From Trematomus loennbergii (Eukaryota; Chordata; Actinopteri; Perciformes; Nototheniidae): a DNA stretch of 64,000 nt. Where the stretch lies: NCBI GenBank assembly GCA_012861695.1, contig JAAOOA010000457.1, forward strand, positions 620,514-684,513, given 5' to 3'. The notes below the pieces were generated by a model. It saw nothing but the letters and a program-made list of their open reading frames with translations, searched no databases and was not told where the DNA came from. The position numbers and the translations under genes are program-made. Shown in pieces: positions 9,851 through 22,225 of this stretch (positions within the stretch are counted from its first letter, which is position 1; each line of letters opens with the position of its first letter).

Positions 9851-11199
9851 CTATGGTTGAAAAGACATGGGCTACTGACAGAAAGCCAGATTGTACAGCA
9901 AACGTTGGGCTTTAGTATAAAACGACGGTCCTCGATCACAAGACATGTGCTCCAACAAATGTCAGACAATAACAGAAATGTAGGACAGAAGTATCACCTC
10001 TGACTGCTGCTCTCTCACCTAGATAATGTTTATTTATCAAGCATGGGACACAGAGTAAACACAGGGTGACATTAATTAATTCAAAGAATACAGTCTCTCA
10101 TTTGCTGTCTTTTATTTACCCAGAAAAAAACCTGTTAATGAGTCATTCAGATGACTGTTGACCTGCGAAGAACGAGGAGTGCTTGGCTGAATACCAAATG
10201 AACACATGTTGGGAGGAGAATAGATCTGGCATTTACAGTGATCTGTACTTCATCTCCTTCCTTATCGTTCAATTGGCTGAACAAATCTGCAATACATATC
10301 CATCTGAATAACAAACCCTTAGGGAGTTTTGATAATTGGAAATGTTAGATATAACAAACTTATTTCCTACACATCAGGTTTTTATTTTATGATTCATTAA
10401 CTCTCATTAAAAGCTCCAAACTATGTTAAATATCATTGTTTTTGCAGCTGCTGTCAAGTCATTTGAATGTACTTTACATTCTAACTCAAACCAAAATTCT
10501 ATTAAAAGTATTGATGCAGACACCGGTTTATTCTGGTGGTTTTCCAAGCTGTCAAACATTACTTAAAATAAATAGGGAAACAATATATTTTTACACTTCC
10601 CATGTCTGCACGTATAGATGTGTATTCAAGTCACGTCACTTGTGTAACAATGTTTGTTTACCGGGCGATATAAAGCTTGATGGCTCATCCATGTGAGAGG
10701 GTAAAAACAGTGTGTAGCCTTGGACCAGTAATATAAATAAGGTTTAGGAGAGGAGATTTAAAAGAGTCTGCAATAACAGCCTAAGGCGGGAAAATAGTCT
10801 TAAGAGGGTGAGTACTGTGTAACGTTGGTGCTGTAGCATAAAAAAAGGGGCTGATGACATGGCTTTATGGTTTTTTTTTAATGGAAAGGATGTATATTTG
10901 TGCATTTACATCATGGTTGGTCTTTTTGAAAAGCCTTTACACTTGGCATTATGTATGTGAGGAGGCTCTGGGAGGTAATGTCAGATCAAGACATTGGATA
11001 TTTACCAAATGACATGCTTAATGAACACATTGTTTTGCCTCCTTTCTGCTCACGTGATCATATATGGTACGTATGGTATACGGTTCCAGGTACCTGCCGT
11101 GCGGACTGAGTCTTTTTTATTATGCTCCTTGGTCTTGGAATGACCTTCAATCAAGCTTCAAACTGATGGCACTTGTCCCTATAGCCTGTTTTAAATGAG
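9851..11199. other. No gene seen upstream of the TLR gene
   Basis: Non-coding DNA. A TLR promoter or 5' UTR exon may lie here or in the next few hundred bases, but no core promoter can be called with confidence. Confidence 0.4.
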
Positions 11200-11386
11200 T
11201 GGCTCCTTATTTTCATCTAAAGTGACAGACAGAGAATCAGCACTTTTGAAACAGGTCTGAAACAGAGGGGATTATGGATGCTGCAATGATCTGTTTGGTA
11301 TTTCGAGCCAAACACTTCAGAGACATGTTCTGTATATATCTTGAGACCTATAATATATTGATGAAAAACACTATAATAGGGGACCT
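11200..11386 (-). mobile_element. TTAA-type element, family C, terminal fragment
   Basis: Reverse complement of the first ~190 bases of the element at 47145: it ends ...ATAATAGGGGACCT at 11386 followed by TTAA (11387-11390), and contains the shared TGAAACAGAGGGGATTATGG. It lies only about 140 bases before the first TLR coding exon. Confidence 0.75.
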
Positions 11387-11538
11387 TTAAGGCATTGTTT
11401 ATTCTTTTTCATTTGAAAGTAAACCCATGCTTCTAAAAACAATGTGGGTCAATGTTCTGCCGCTTTTATGTTGTAAATAAAAGTAAATTGCCAACATCTA
11501 ATCTCTCCTTTTCTTGTTTCTTTTACAAGTCTGCCACC

Positions 11539-14500
11539 ATGATATGGAGATGGGTTCATTTAAGTGCTCTTCTTCTTGGAGCACTCACATCCCCAACTCC
11601 ATCCTCCCAACACACCACTAACACTGACGGAGAATCTTGTCGCATCTACAGATCTGGCCTCTCAGCAGACTGTCTGGGAAGACAGTACGTAAATATCCCG
11701 TGGAGACAATTTCCATCCACACTGGAAGTGATAGATCTCTCTTACAATAAACTTCAAGCTGTCCGTGTTGACGACTTCCTCCGCCTCCCTCAGCTTCACA
11801 CCCTAAAGCTGCAGTACAATAACATTTCACACATTGACAAAGATGCCTTTAAAAACAACACGCTGCTGGAGCATCTTAACATCTTCAATAACTCCCTGGA
11901 GGAAATTCCTGCCGCAGCTTTGTCTCCTCTGTTGAATCTGAAAAAGCTCTACATGTCCAATAACCTTTACAAAAGTGCGACTTTGGCTCATAGCTTTTCC
12001 AAATTTGTCAAACTGAAAGTTCTGTCTATGGGTGGCCCTCTGGTGATGGGTCTAAAGAAAGCTGATTTACAGCCCCTGAAGAACATTAAGTTACAGGAAT
12101 TTGCAATTAAATGTTCATCCGATCTAAGTTACTACGAGCCTGGAAGTTTAGAAGTCATCCAGACAAGAGATATGGGCTTTGATATGGCCATAGATCAACT
12201 GCCACATGCTCTTCCATACATGCTACAGGACATTGCCAACAAGACCTTCAGGGCCATCCAATTCCGAAACATCTTTGAGTTCATGTACTACATGGAAGAT
12301 GAAGACATTTTCAAGGGTTTAAAAGACATCACAGCCCAACAGCTCGTCTTTCACAGAGGTAAATTCAATGAGAATCTCCTCAGTATGGCTTTGATGAACT
12401 TACAAGACGCCCCCATCAAAAGGTTGAGACTTCAGTACATCGACTTTGCCCGTTCACCCACGTTTGTTAATAGCGGAGCTGGTTCCAGCATCACCGACCT
12501 GGCACTGGATAAGCTGGATCTTTGGTGAGTATCTCCCTATTACGGGGCACCCTGTCCTCGCATAAAATACAAATCATATGGTTTGAAACTTAACCAATGC
12601 TAATGTCATAATGTCATGTTTCTTGAATGATGTCATAAAAATGCAGTTTCCAACAACAATTCTAGGCTTAATTGTGGAGTATAAGCTTACATATTATTAA
12701 GTTACTCTGCATTCACAAAGAGATTATTAAGTTTTAACCTGTTAAGCCCTGAGCCTGTTTTTCAGGTCTCAGGCTCGAAAATGACATTCCCAGAACAAAT
12801 GACCATATCTTCCCTTCTAAAGGTTAAATTAATAATCTTTTTTTCAAAGTATGATAAACCTGTGAGTTGGATGTAGAAAAGTCAGAACAATATAGAAAAT
12901 TCAGATTTTACATAGTAAAAAACTGTAAATTATAGTGTCCGTCCAAAAATTCTTTTTTACTTATAGTGAAAACCACCCTTGGATGATGGGTTAGTAGACT
13001 AAAAGCTTAGGAATCCAAAGTACAACATATAATAAGTATCCTGTATCAAGATTGATGCAAAACAAGTGACATTTGACCTTTTTATAGAGATTTAGCAAAA
13101 GAAACCACTTCTGGGGTCATTTGGGTGGATTTTCCATTTCTCTGGCCCCCCTTGCTCAATTTTGATGGTTGACACCTCTTTCTGACCGTTAGAGCCAATA
13201 GAATCGAAGGGGGAGTCCCCCACACACACACGTTGTGAAGAGAAAAGGTGGGGGCTTCGCGCATGTAATTTTGCATCAGAGCGACCTCTCTTTAGCTTTG
13301 ACATCTGGAAACGGAAAAGCAGTTTTATTGCTTATGATTATCAGAAATCATTTCAAAGGGACACAGACACATTAGATTAATGTATGGATTAACTTCAGCA
13401 GCGTTTTTATCGTTGTAATGCCATTGAAGACCACTTTGGAGAGACTACAGAGCCAAGGTAAATTTAGCATTTTTAGCTACCTAGCGTCACCTGTTTTGAT
13501 GTCCGTTTTTGCTTATAACGTCGCAAATACGTATAATTCAGTGGTAATGTCGGTGTCAATAGATTCGGTGTCACCTCACGATGTGAATCGATGTCATGGA
13601 TGTAGAGAAAAGATAAATAATAAGGTTTTGTGAGTGATTTTCGGTGCAGTAAGGTGTTAGCATTTTTCGCTCGTTGCTAATTCAGAGGCTCAGTGTTAGC
13701 ATTGTGGGTTTTCTTTTGAAAAAAAAAAAAAATGATCAGTTAGATGAGTTTCTTCCCGTTACATGGATATAAAACATTCATAGTTTATTAAATGAACATG
13801 CCCTCAGACACTGTTTCCTGCAAGATGTTGCGGCAGTGCCCCGGTACCGGGGTCTCTCGGGCTTAACAGGTTAAGTCTATCAGGAATTCACAAACTTGCA
13901 ATTACCTGACTTGATGTAGGTTCAAACCAAAACTCACAATATGCATAAGGTATTGACATTGAAAAGAAATGTGTGCTAAAACTGAAATTCCTTCAGACCG
14001 TTTACCACAATAATAAATGCAGCTGAAATAAGTTTTGACAATTTTACAAAATGCAAAAACAATTAGATGCAACCTTAAGTAGCCAGTGTGCCACAAAAGT
14101 CAAATAGCACACGATGCTAAATTAATTAGCCTTCATTTAATTAGATTTCTCATAAGTAGCTCCATCTACCACATTTTTAACCCTAACCCTAACCCTAACT
14201 GAACCCTTTTAAATATATTTCCTAAAATGAATCACTTGTATGTAGCATACTGCATCATGTTTACAGCTGACTTGGAAACTACCACAATTACCTGTAAAAT
14301 AAATGGATGCTAAAACAAATCTCTATTTCTTTAGGTATATCAGCAACCCTGATATCCTGAGATTTGACTGGCGCTTCACCTGGTTCAACAAAGTTAAGGA
14401 ACTGTCCATTCAGCATGTGTACTTCAACTTCGTTCCCTGCGATGCCTGGGTTGAGATGGAAGTTGTGGAGATACTGGATGCCTCCAATAATCGTCTCAAT

Positions 14501-16095
14501 AATGAGTTCCTGTTTAACAAACAGTGTGATTACAGGGGCGCCGTGCCAAATCTTCATACCCTCAACATGAGCAGAAATGTCCTTACCAGTTTAAGAGACT
14601 TGTCAATGCTAACAAAGGAGTTCAAGCAGCTGCATGTATTGGATTTTAGCTATAACCAGATGGGATCTGCTGAAACAAGTCAGGACTGTGTTTGGCAAAT
14701 AAATATCACCAGGATTATAGCTCACCACAATCCATTTGTAAGTGAAGCTCTCCAGTGTCTGCCCACCACGGTGCAGTACTTGGACTTGTCCTACTGCAAC
14801 CTCGACCAGCTGGACATTATGTACTTTGAGAAAGCCACCAACCTGAAAGAGCTCCTGTTAAGTGGAAATAAAATCAAGTATATACCATTTAAGTGGAAAA
14901 GTCAGTCACTGCAGTCACTATCTTTGGATGGGAATTCGTTTGGTCTCATTAGCAAGGCGTCTTTCCAGGATATGCCTCAACTATCTCAGCTGAGGGCAGG
15001 GAACAATCCTTTCCATTGCACCTGTGAACTCCATGCTTTCATCCAGGATACGATTTCAAAGGCAAAGGTTAACCTGACCGACTGGCCTTGGAACTACAGG
15101 TGTTACCATCCAGAGGCCTTGCTAAACACAGTCATATCCAAATTCTTTCCAAGTCATGTGGCCTGTGACACCAGACTAGTGATCATCATCTCTGTGGTGA
15201 CCACTGCAGCAGTGATCTTGATATTAATGCTGATTTGCTATATTTTTGACCTGCCGTGGTACACGAAAGCAACGTATCAGATCATCCGGGCCAAATACAG
15301 ATATCACAAGGAAAAGGCGGCGGGGGAATTGGAGAATTTTACTTATCATGCCTTTATATCATACAGCCACTCTGATGCAGACTGGGTGAGGGAACAGCTC
15401 TTACCCAGTTTGGAGAATAACAAGAACCCTTATCGTCTGTGTATTCATGAGAGGGACTTCATGCCAGGAAAGTGGATCATCGATAACATCATTGACAACA
15501 TTGAAAGCAGCCGTAAGGTACCGACATTGAGTTTTTCTTTACATGGCAAAATACAACACACGGAAATATTACAAAGCAATGTACTTCATGTTTCATTTTG
15601 CATTTTTTGTTGTGTCTCCATCCTCAGGTAATATTCATCCTCTCTCGGCACTTTGTTAACAGCGAGTGGTGCAACTATGAGCTGTACTTCACTCAGCAGA
15701 GAGCAATGGGAAAGACCTTTGGGGATGTCATTCTTGTGATGATGGAGCCCATGGATGCCGGGTCCATTCCCAGCAAGTATTGCAGGCTGAAGAAGATGCT
15801 CAGCACCAAGACATACCTGGAGTGGCCCCAGCAGGTCAACCTGCAGGCGTTTTTCTGGGCACAGCTGAGGAGTGTTCTGGGCAAGCCGACAATGACCCGA
15901 GAGGAGAGGCACAGCGTTAAGAGCAGAACTTTATCTGTGGGCGAAGTTTCTGTGATTGGGCCTCCCATCGGAGATACCAGGCCTGAAGGAGCAACATCTA
16001 ATGCAGACAAAGAAGCAGTACCAAAAGATGAGATCATAAAAAGGAACAACTGTGAACTTTCCAATCAAAGACAAATTCCTCTAGTGGCACTTTGA
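11539..16095 (+). CDS. Toll-like receptor of the TLR1 subfamily, TLR14/TLR18-like
   Basis: Three coding exons: 11539-12524, 14335-15517 and 15628-16095 (986, 1183 and 468 bases), joining to 878 residues. The junctions are TTTG|GTGAGT..TTTAG|G and AAG|GTACCG..CTCAG|GTA, and all phases agree. The ATG at 11539 has a GCCACCATGA context, lies 9 bases after an acceptor (AG at 11528-11529) and opens a signal peptide (MIWRWVHLSALLLGALT). Leucine-rich repeats fill about residues 60-550 (VIDLSYNKLQAV; QYLDLSYCNLDQL). The C-terminal LRR cap starts at C557/C559 (FHCTCELHAF), the membrane helix is about 610-635, and the TIR domain about 664-808 has box 1 (HAFISYS), BB-loop RDFMPG with P706, and FFW at 798-800. 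The protein should detect microbial ligands and signal through TIR adaptors. A ~70-residue tail after the TIR is unusual. The subfamily is firm; the paralogue name is from memory of the family, and TLR2 or TLR25 are alternatives. Confidence 0.93.
12738..13870. mobile_element. TTAA-flanked piggyBac-type non-autonomous element in TLR intron 1
   Basis: Inverted ends CCTGTTAAGCCC (12738) and GGGCTTAACAGG (to 13870) are flanked exactly by TTAA at 12734-12737 and 13871-13874. The 1133-bp interior has no transposase frame. It makes up more than half of the 1.8 kb intron. Both ends themselves contain a second TTAA. Confidence 0.85.
14179..14200. repeat. Short interstitial telomeric tract (CCCTAA)3-4 in TLR intron 1
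   Basis: AACCCTAACCCTAACCCTAAC sits about 135 bases before the exon 2 acceptor. It is one of several TTAGGG tracts in the window. Confidence 0.9.
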
Positions 16096-16109
16096 CAAAA
16101 AGGATAGAA

Positions 16110-16115
16110 AATAAA
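16110..16115 (+). terminator. Possible polyadenylation signal of the TLR gene
   Basis: AATAAA 15 bases after the TLR stop codon, followed by a T-rich run at 16120-16127. A very short 3' UTR would result; a more distal signal is possible. Confidence 0.4.
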
Positions 16116-17300
16116 GAGGTTTTTTTTCAGTAGTGTCAAAGTACAGAACTGAGTTCAGGTAACCTTTTGGAAATTATGTATGTAAAAGCTGGGAGCAGGA
16201 GCCAACGTCTCATTATGAGGAAAAGGACATTACCATTTGACAGCCCATGGCATTCTGTCGTGTTTTCCCGAGGACCCAGAGATGCCCCCTGCTCCACGAC
16301 AGGCCAGCTGCCAGGCTCCGAAACGCCACAAGCTGAAGATTTCTCCTTTTGTAATCTGGATACAGTAACAAGTGTGGTTTCAGGACGATATGGTGACAGG
16401 AGCCTGACTGTGAAAGGACTATGGTACATCTTTGCTCCTCTATATATAAGATATCAAGGGCCAATTCAATGGCCTAAATATAGCGATATAACAGGAATGC
16501 GTCCGTTAAACTGGTACATATCATTTTGAAATCCCTTATGAATGTTGGTAGATATTTAGATTTAGCACGCCATGCTAGCTCTTCACGATGGGTAAATCCT
16601 TGGTAAATGTTAACATACACACATATGATTGACTGTCCTTTGTATTTAACCAATTCTTTGCACTGACATAGCCCATGATTTCAAAGTGGCTTTTTAACAA
16701 ACCCTCTAGTGTTTCAAGGTTGACAGATAATCACTAATTTGATTGCTGTCAGATACATTTCTTACAGTGGTTTGTAACGTTAATGTCAGTTTTTCAATAC
16801 TTGGTATTTTATTGATGGATTTGAGTTAAGTTGAGCTCACACTTGTGCAATACAATGATGATGAATGTTTCTTAAAATAACTTGATATTTTACAAATGAC
16901 TTATTAGCTTTCACTTTCACATGAAGTACATGAATTAGTATTATGTAACACTTTAAAAGCAGTCACTTTTAATTTCTTTTGCAAATTGCAAATGGCCAGC
17001 AGATGACACCCTTGAACTTGGTTTGGTTGACGTCCTAGAGAGCGAGAAAGAGGGAGATATGAGTTACAGATGAAGGAGACCAGTGTTAAAAATGTGGTGT
17101 GCATAATCATTATCATATTCTAGACAAACATGTTTGTTTCCCCTAGAATTAAAAACTTACTGTGTTCCGTAGTTGCCGTAATATGTAAAGTACAGTATGT
17201 GCCTCATTTTAATTACTTGTGAAATGCTGGACATTTATACTTCTCGTGTTAATGTGAGATAGTCGTAACATAACATATGTCAGAATAAAGTCTCTAAACT

Positions 17301-17303
<3 letters not shown>
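16116..17303. other. No gene seen; possible TLR 3' UTR sequence
   Basis: Moderately AT-rich sequence without a recognisable coding exon. It could include 3' UTR if the proximal polyadenylation signal is not used. Confidence 0.4.
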
Positions 17304-17370
<67 letters not shown>

Positions 17371-17381
17371 GTGTGTGTGTG
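17304..17381. repeat. (TG)n microsatellite
   Basis: About 39 TG dinucleotides with a single C interruption. Confidence 0.97.
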
Positions 17382-18743
17382 GTCAGCCCTGAGTGACACA
17401 GGCACAAGAGGAAGGAAATATGGCAGATTGTACGTTTTGTACAACGCAATATATATTTAATCTTCAAAATACATGTGTGTTTGTGGTAACGTTACACATT
17501 TAACTTTTTCAATGATTGAGACATGCGTTCTTTGCACGTAAACAAGTGGCTAGAGTGCATAAAAAGCATCAGAATAGAGCTTGTTGTTAAATAAAAGCCC
17601 AGGGGAGAGTAACACATACAGGATGTTAGGTATAGTAAGGGGGATAAGATTATAAATAAACTGATGTGTCCACACCATTCAATATCAAATGCCCTCCCAT
17701 GGATTCAGGTCTGCCGCCAGGCCTGCTCCACTCATTGATCTCTGCAGTGTGTTTTAAATAAAGTAATAAGATCTGGTTGCTTTGATTTCCCAAATAACAG
17801 ATAGTCGAGAGGCTCATCTTCTCACATCTAGTTGGTCCCAGTTAAGAAAGTTTTGACGTTACTTCAAACCAAGAATAGAAAATCCGTCTCTGATTACATT
17901 AATAGTCAAATGTTGAATTTGACGAAATGCCATTCCACAAAAAAAAGACATCTTTTAATCTCAATTTAAACTGGCACCAGCTAAATTCACCAATTCATTT
18001 TCCACTAAGCCATCAATCTATTACATTGTATTTTGTTCTTGTCCCTCCTTAATATGGATCTGAGAAGCATCTCAACCCAATGATCTCCCACTTCACTGGT
18101 GTGACCTTTTTTGAATGTTTGCAGTATCAGACAGACTTTGGCTATGAGAAAGAGGGAAAAGGAAGCATGCAAATATCTATAAAGCCTTCACAATGGCCAC
18201 CTGCAGATACTGATGTAAATCATTCAATTTTAAGGAGGATTGAATTGCCTGTCTGTGCTTGATTTGCATTGCGCCCGTCATTCAAGTTTAATCATTCCCT
18301 TAATAGCAAATGATGTCGAAGGAAAGCATTAGTCGCACCTAATAAGCATGAAAAGGGATGAACACGAGCAGAAGAGGCAATGGCAGGAAAAGGGAGATTG
18401 CTTAAGCTTATTTCTAATCGTCTTTATCTGTAGACAGTTACATAATCAGAAGGTTAGTGATCAAGTATTTTTGCACAAACAATGTATTTAAATTGGCAGG
18501 ACAGGGTAAAAAAAGATGGACATTTAAAGAATGAACAGGACTGTTTCGCTATAGGGGTGAAAAGATGTTGATCATCGAACTCAAAAGCTGTATTGTTGAT
18601 TCTCCCATAAAGTATTTGACAAACAAATATAATAATAATGAAATGAAACAAGAGAATTTTGATACTGTACAAACTTAAGCAGTATCAAATTGATAAACCA
18701 AAATATGACTGACTGACAAATTATATATAAACAAATGATCTAC
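17382..18743. other. No gene seen
   Basis: Non-coding; no exon or repeat boundary recognised. Confidence 0.45.
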
Positions 18744-18747
18744 TTAA

Positions 18748-19126
18748 AGGTGGGGTAGGTAAGTTTGAGAAACCGGCTCGAGATACACTTTTTGTTATAT
18801 TCCATGGAATGCTCTTAACATCCCGATAGCAATGAATATCTGAAGTGCTTTGACAAAAAATCCATAAAAAATATCATCTGTGGAAGCCGTAGTACTGTAA
18901 AAAGCACGACCAATCATCTGAGCCGCCCGGCTAAAATAACTGGATGGCCTACCTGCCTGTCAGCCTTCCATCGGGGCACAAACTTATCTCGTGCCCTCAT
19001 TGGTCATGTGCGCGTTCGTGTGTGTTGGAGGAGGGGCTCTGTAAGGAAGTGGCAGATTTTCTCCGGTTGTGTATTTTCAAATTCTAGCGATCTCGAGCCG
19101 GTTTCTCAAACTTACCTACCCCACCT
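18748..19126 (+). mobile_element. TTAA-flanked MITE, family B, copy 1
   Basis: 379 bp with long inverted ends: AGGTGGGGTAGGTAAGTTTG...GAAACCGGCTCGAG at the left and CTCGAGCCGGTTTC...CTTACCTACCCCACCT at the right, together over 30 bases. TTAA occurs on both sides (18744-18747, 19127-19130). A near-identical copy lies at 62738. Confidence 0.9.
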
Positions 19127-19282
19127 TTAATTACACATCCGAAAAGAGGGGGGAAGAAGTTTACACTTATTTAATCCCACCCCTTCTCCCAAAAACTAAA
19201 TTATTAACAAAATGTACATCTAAATGTCTAATATACATTTAAAATTATAAATAGATGCTTATCAACACTTACAATGACTCAG

Positions 19283-19703
19283 AACATCAAAGTCAAAGTC
19301 AGCTTTAATGTCAATCTATCTCAGTTTGTGTTTACAGACAGAGAGATCCAAATGACGTTTCCAACCATCCCGAATGTAAAATTATACAGTATACAGATAT
19401 GTATACAAATATGTATAAAATATGGTAATCCTATCAACAGACACATTTACACTAGGGCTGTCAGTCGATTAAAATATTTAATCGCGATTAATCGCATGAT
19501 TGTCCATAGTTAATCGCGATTAATCGCAAATTAATCGCACATTTTTTATCTGTTCTAAATGTACCTTAGAGGGATATCTTTCAAGTTTTGAATACTCTTA
19601 TCAACATATGAGTAGACAAATATGCTTTATATGTTTGTTTATTATCATTTGAACATTACAAATATTCGCCTCAATTCAACCTGAAAGCTCTCTCATACAA
19701 TAA

Positions 19704-19782
<79 letters not shown>

Positions 19783-19784
19783 TG

Positions 19785-19816
<32 letters not shown>

Positions 19817-20580
19817 CACTGTGATGGATCGTTGGAGGAGCTATGTGCAGCTCAAGGCATATATGCTCGAACGGGAGCTGCCTGGACGCTGCAATCATGT
19901 TGTGCGTACTATCCGTGCTGAGTGTGCTGACTTTTCGTACAATGTCCCACTGTCTGGCTACCTGCATAAAGTCAAGTGCTCGGCGCAGTTGTCGGCGAAA
20001 TGTCATTGAAACAGCTCCTTATATCCGTTAGCGCAGCTAGCTAGCACCAGATGCTAACAACAACAACAACAACACGTAAGGTGTGCCTCGCTCGCGCGAG
20101 TCGCGCCACACATACACACTCCCTCCCGGTCCTCCCGATGGCCAGTCCGGGCCTGCCAGTGAGCGTGGAAGTGTGGTCTGCCACAAGCGGGCAGCAGGAG
20201 CGGGGCTGACAGCATCAGCTTGTCGATGGTATTTTAAACTCGATGCGCTCTGAAACTACGGCGGCCGAGGACAAAAAATACACATGCGTTAATCGCGTTA
20301 AAATAATTAGTGGCGTTAATTTTTTTTTGCGTTAACGCGTTATTAACGCGTTAACTTGACAGCCCTAATTTACACATATGCACACATTACCATAAAAAAA
20401 CACAACAATCAATATATACAAAATAACAGTCACTTCAATATCAGTGAAGTGACTTTGGTGCAAGATTGTCCATAAAATGTGCATTTATTGCAGATTGTCC
20501 ATAGCAGCGTAACCAAAGTGTCTTGTGCTGGATTTGAGTGTCTGAGTGTGTAGGGAGTTATAGTCCAGTGGGGGCAGGGA
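19283..20580. repeat. LINE/SINE-like interspersed repeat split by a hAT element
   Basis: The left part opens with TCAAAGTCAAAGTCAGCTTT and the right part carries AGTGAAGTGACTTTGGTGC and two copies of CAGATTGTCCATA-type sequence. Both resemble the non-coding tail of a common fish retroposon. The hAT element at 19453-20367 sits inside it. Confidence 0.5.
19453..20367. mobile_element. Non-autonomous hAT element with perfect 8-bp target duplication
   Basis: Ends TAGGGCTGTCA and TGACAGCCCTA are flanked by identical ATTTACAC (19445-19452 and 20368-20375), diagnostic of hAT. Subterminal regions repeat AATCGCGATTAATCGC and the related GTTAACGCGTTA. The interior contains a (TG)n tract (19706-19815) and GC-rich unique DNA. 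No transposase is present. Confidence 0.92.
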
Positions 20581-20652
20581 GAGAGGGGACAGAGAGGGGG
20601 GAGAGAGGGGACAGAGGGGACAGAGGGGACAGAGGGGAGAGAGGGGAGAGAG
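20572..20652. repeat. GGGGACAGA / GGGGAGAGA short tandem repeat
   Basis: Purine-rich tandem units of about 9-10 bases on the plus strand. Confidence 0.85.
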
Positions 20653-21143
20653 TTCAGCCTCCTGACAGCCCGGTGTAAACAACAGTTCTCTTGTCTGGTT
20701 GTGCTCGTCGACATCTTGGTGGAGCTTGCAGATAAAACACAACACTTTACAGGAGCATGAAGCTCAGCAGTAACACAGCGTAGCTTCCTGTTAGCCTGTA
20801 GCATTCAGGGACAGCAGCCACTGCTGGAGCTGAAGATGATGGAGAAACAGCTTCTGCTGCTTCCCTGCAGTCAGCGTGTCTCAACATGTTGTCTTCTCTT
20901 TGAGTGATGTTAACAACAAACATGTCGTTTACAGAAAAACAATAAAGATAAGGAAGTTTTTTGCGGGACAGGAAACTCTTCAACAAATATTGAATAGACA
21001 GTTGTGTGTGTCAAAAAGTTGTGTTTATTGCTACTATCAACATTCATAACAGCATTATTGTTCATAATCGAGACATATGAGAGTGATACTGTGCATTTGG
21101 GATTTGTAAAGCTATTGTAAATAACACTTTATAACAGAACTAG

Positions 21144-21504
21144 TGTCACGATATGTCTGTGTTTTTTTTTTTGTCCTGTGAAGATCTGTCTTTTGGTTTC
21201 CTGTTTTAGTTTGAAAAGTGTTCACCCTCTGTGTCATCTGTTGCTTCCTCTGTGTTCTCCTGCCTGATTACCTGATTGTGTTCACCTTGTGCTTTCTCCT
21301 CCCTCCTCACCTGTGTCTTGTTTCTTTGATTAGTCCTGTGTGCATTTAGGTTCTGCGTTTTCTGTCTGTCTTTGTGAGATCCTTGTTGTTGTTGACTGTG
21401 TTCAAGGGAGAGAGTTCTGCTCTGTGTGTTACTTGTAGCCTTGAAATAAAGGTATTTTCTGTTAAACCTGCATTTGGGTCCTGCCTGCTCGCTCAACCCT
21501 GACA
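21144..21504 (+). mobile_element. Solo LTR with perfect 5-bp target duplication (fish gypsy type)
   Basis: TGTCACGATATGTC...CAACCCTGACA, 361 bp, with AATAAA near the end and TGCATTTGGGTCCTGCC. Flanks are ACTAG at 21139-21143 and 21505-21509. It is inserted in the left target-site copy of the retroposon that follows. Confidence 0.88.
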
Positions 21505-21509
21505 ACTAG

Positions 21510-21841
21510 TAGCTACTTGTAAGATAAGATAAAGATTATAAGATAAGAGGTACTTTATTGATCCCAAATTGGGAATTGTTTGCGTTGCTGCAGCATAAAA
21601 AACTAAACAAAGCACATAAGTAGAAATTAAAGAGTTGAAATAAACAATTCAAGAATTTAAACATCTCAAAATTGACTTAAAACAGCGTTAAAAAGTAGGA
21701 AATATACTGTAGACCGTGAACATAAAAACATATCAACTCTTTAGGGCTTTAGACACAATATAAAACAGGATATTATTTACGTGTAGGGAATGGAATATTA
21801 CATTAAATATAAATGTACAGTGTGTCCAGTTATGAAATTAA
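21510..21841 (-). mobile_element. Non-LTR retroposon fragment flanked by a ~17-bp target duplication
   Basis: Contains TACTTTATTGATCCCAAATT next to a GATAAGATAA-type terminal repeat, a common fish LINE 3' end in minus orientation. CTTTATAACAGAACTAG occurs just before the solo LTR (from 21128) and again at about 21843, so the block lies between target duplicates. Confidence 0.7.
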
Positions 21842-22148
21842 ACTTTATAACAGAACTAGTGGCTAAACTTGTTGATATGTGAGGCTACATGTCACTGAGC
21901 TGTTTTTGTGAAATGCAATCAACATTTGTAATGAATGTGATCCCGTATGTGGCTTCAGAGTTGTATTAATCATGCTAGCTTCCAAGCTTTGCACATAAAT
22001 GGTCATATTTGGTTTTATAACAGTTATGCCTCTCCTGCTATGACATGTAAGGAATAATAAAGCGCCTGTGGTTGCCTTACAAGGCTCTGCAGCTGGAGGG
22101 AGGCGTCTATCTGATCCTGACTGATTTGCACACAGGTGAGAGGAGTCC

Positions 22149-22204
22149 ATATAACTGAGCAGAGGAGAAGCCACATCCAGCAGCAGCAGATCTGTCAGCA
22201 TCAG
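22149..22204 (+). promoter_or_regulatory. Probable S100 promoter TATA and non-coding exon 1
   Basis: A TATA-like CATATAAC at 22149-22156, then about 25 bases later a short GC-rich exon ending in CAG|GTGAGT (donor after 22204). S100 genes usually have a short untranslated first exon. The next candidate acceptor is just before the ATG at 24610. Inference from position and motifs only. Confidence 0.5.
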
Positions 22205-22225
22205 GTGAGTTGTGCTTGTGTTGGA

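Noticed and set aside
11452..11538. Upstream in-frame ATG extending the TLR by 29 residues
   Set aside because: The extension crosses a pyrimidine tract and acceptor AG at 11528-11529 and would bury the signal peptide; the ATG at 11539 has a strong initiation context.
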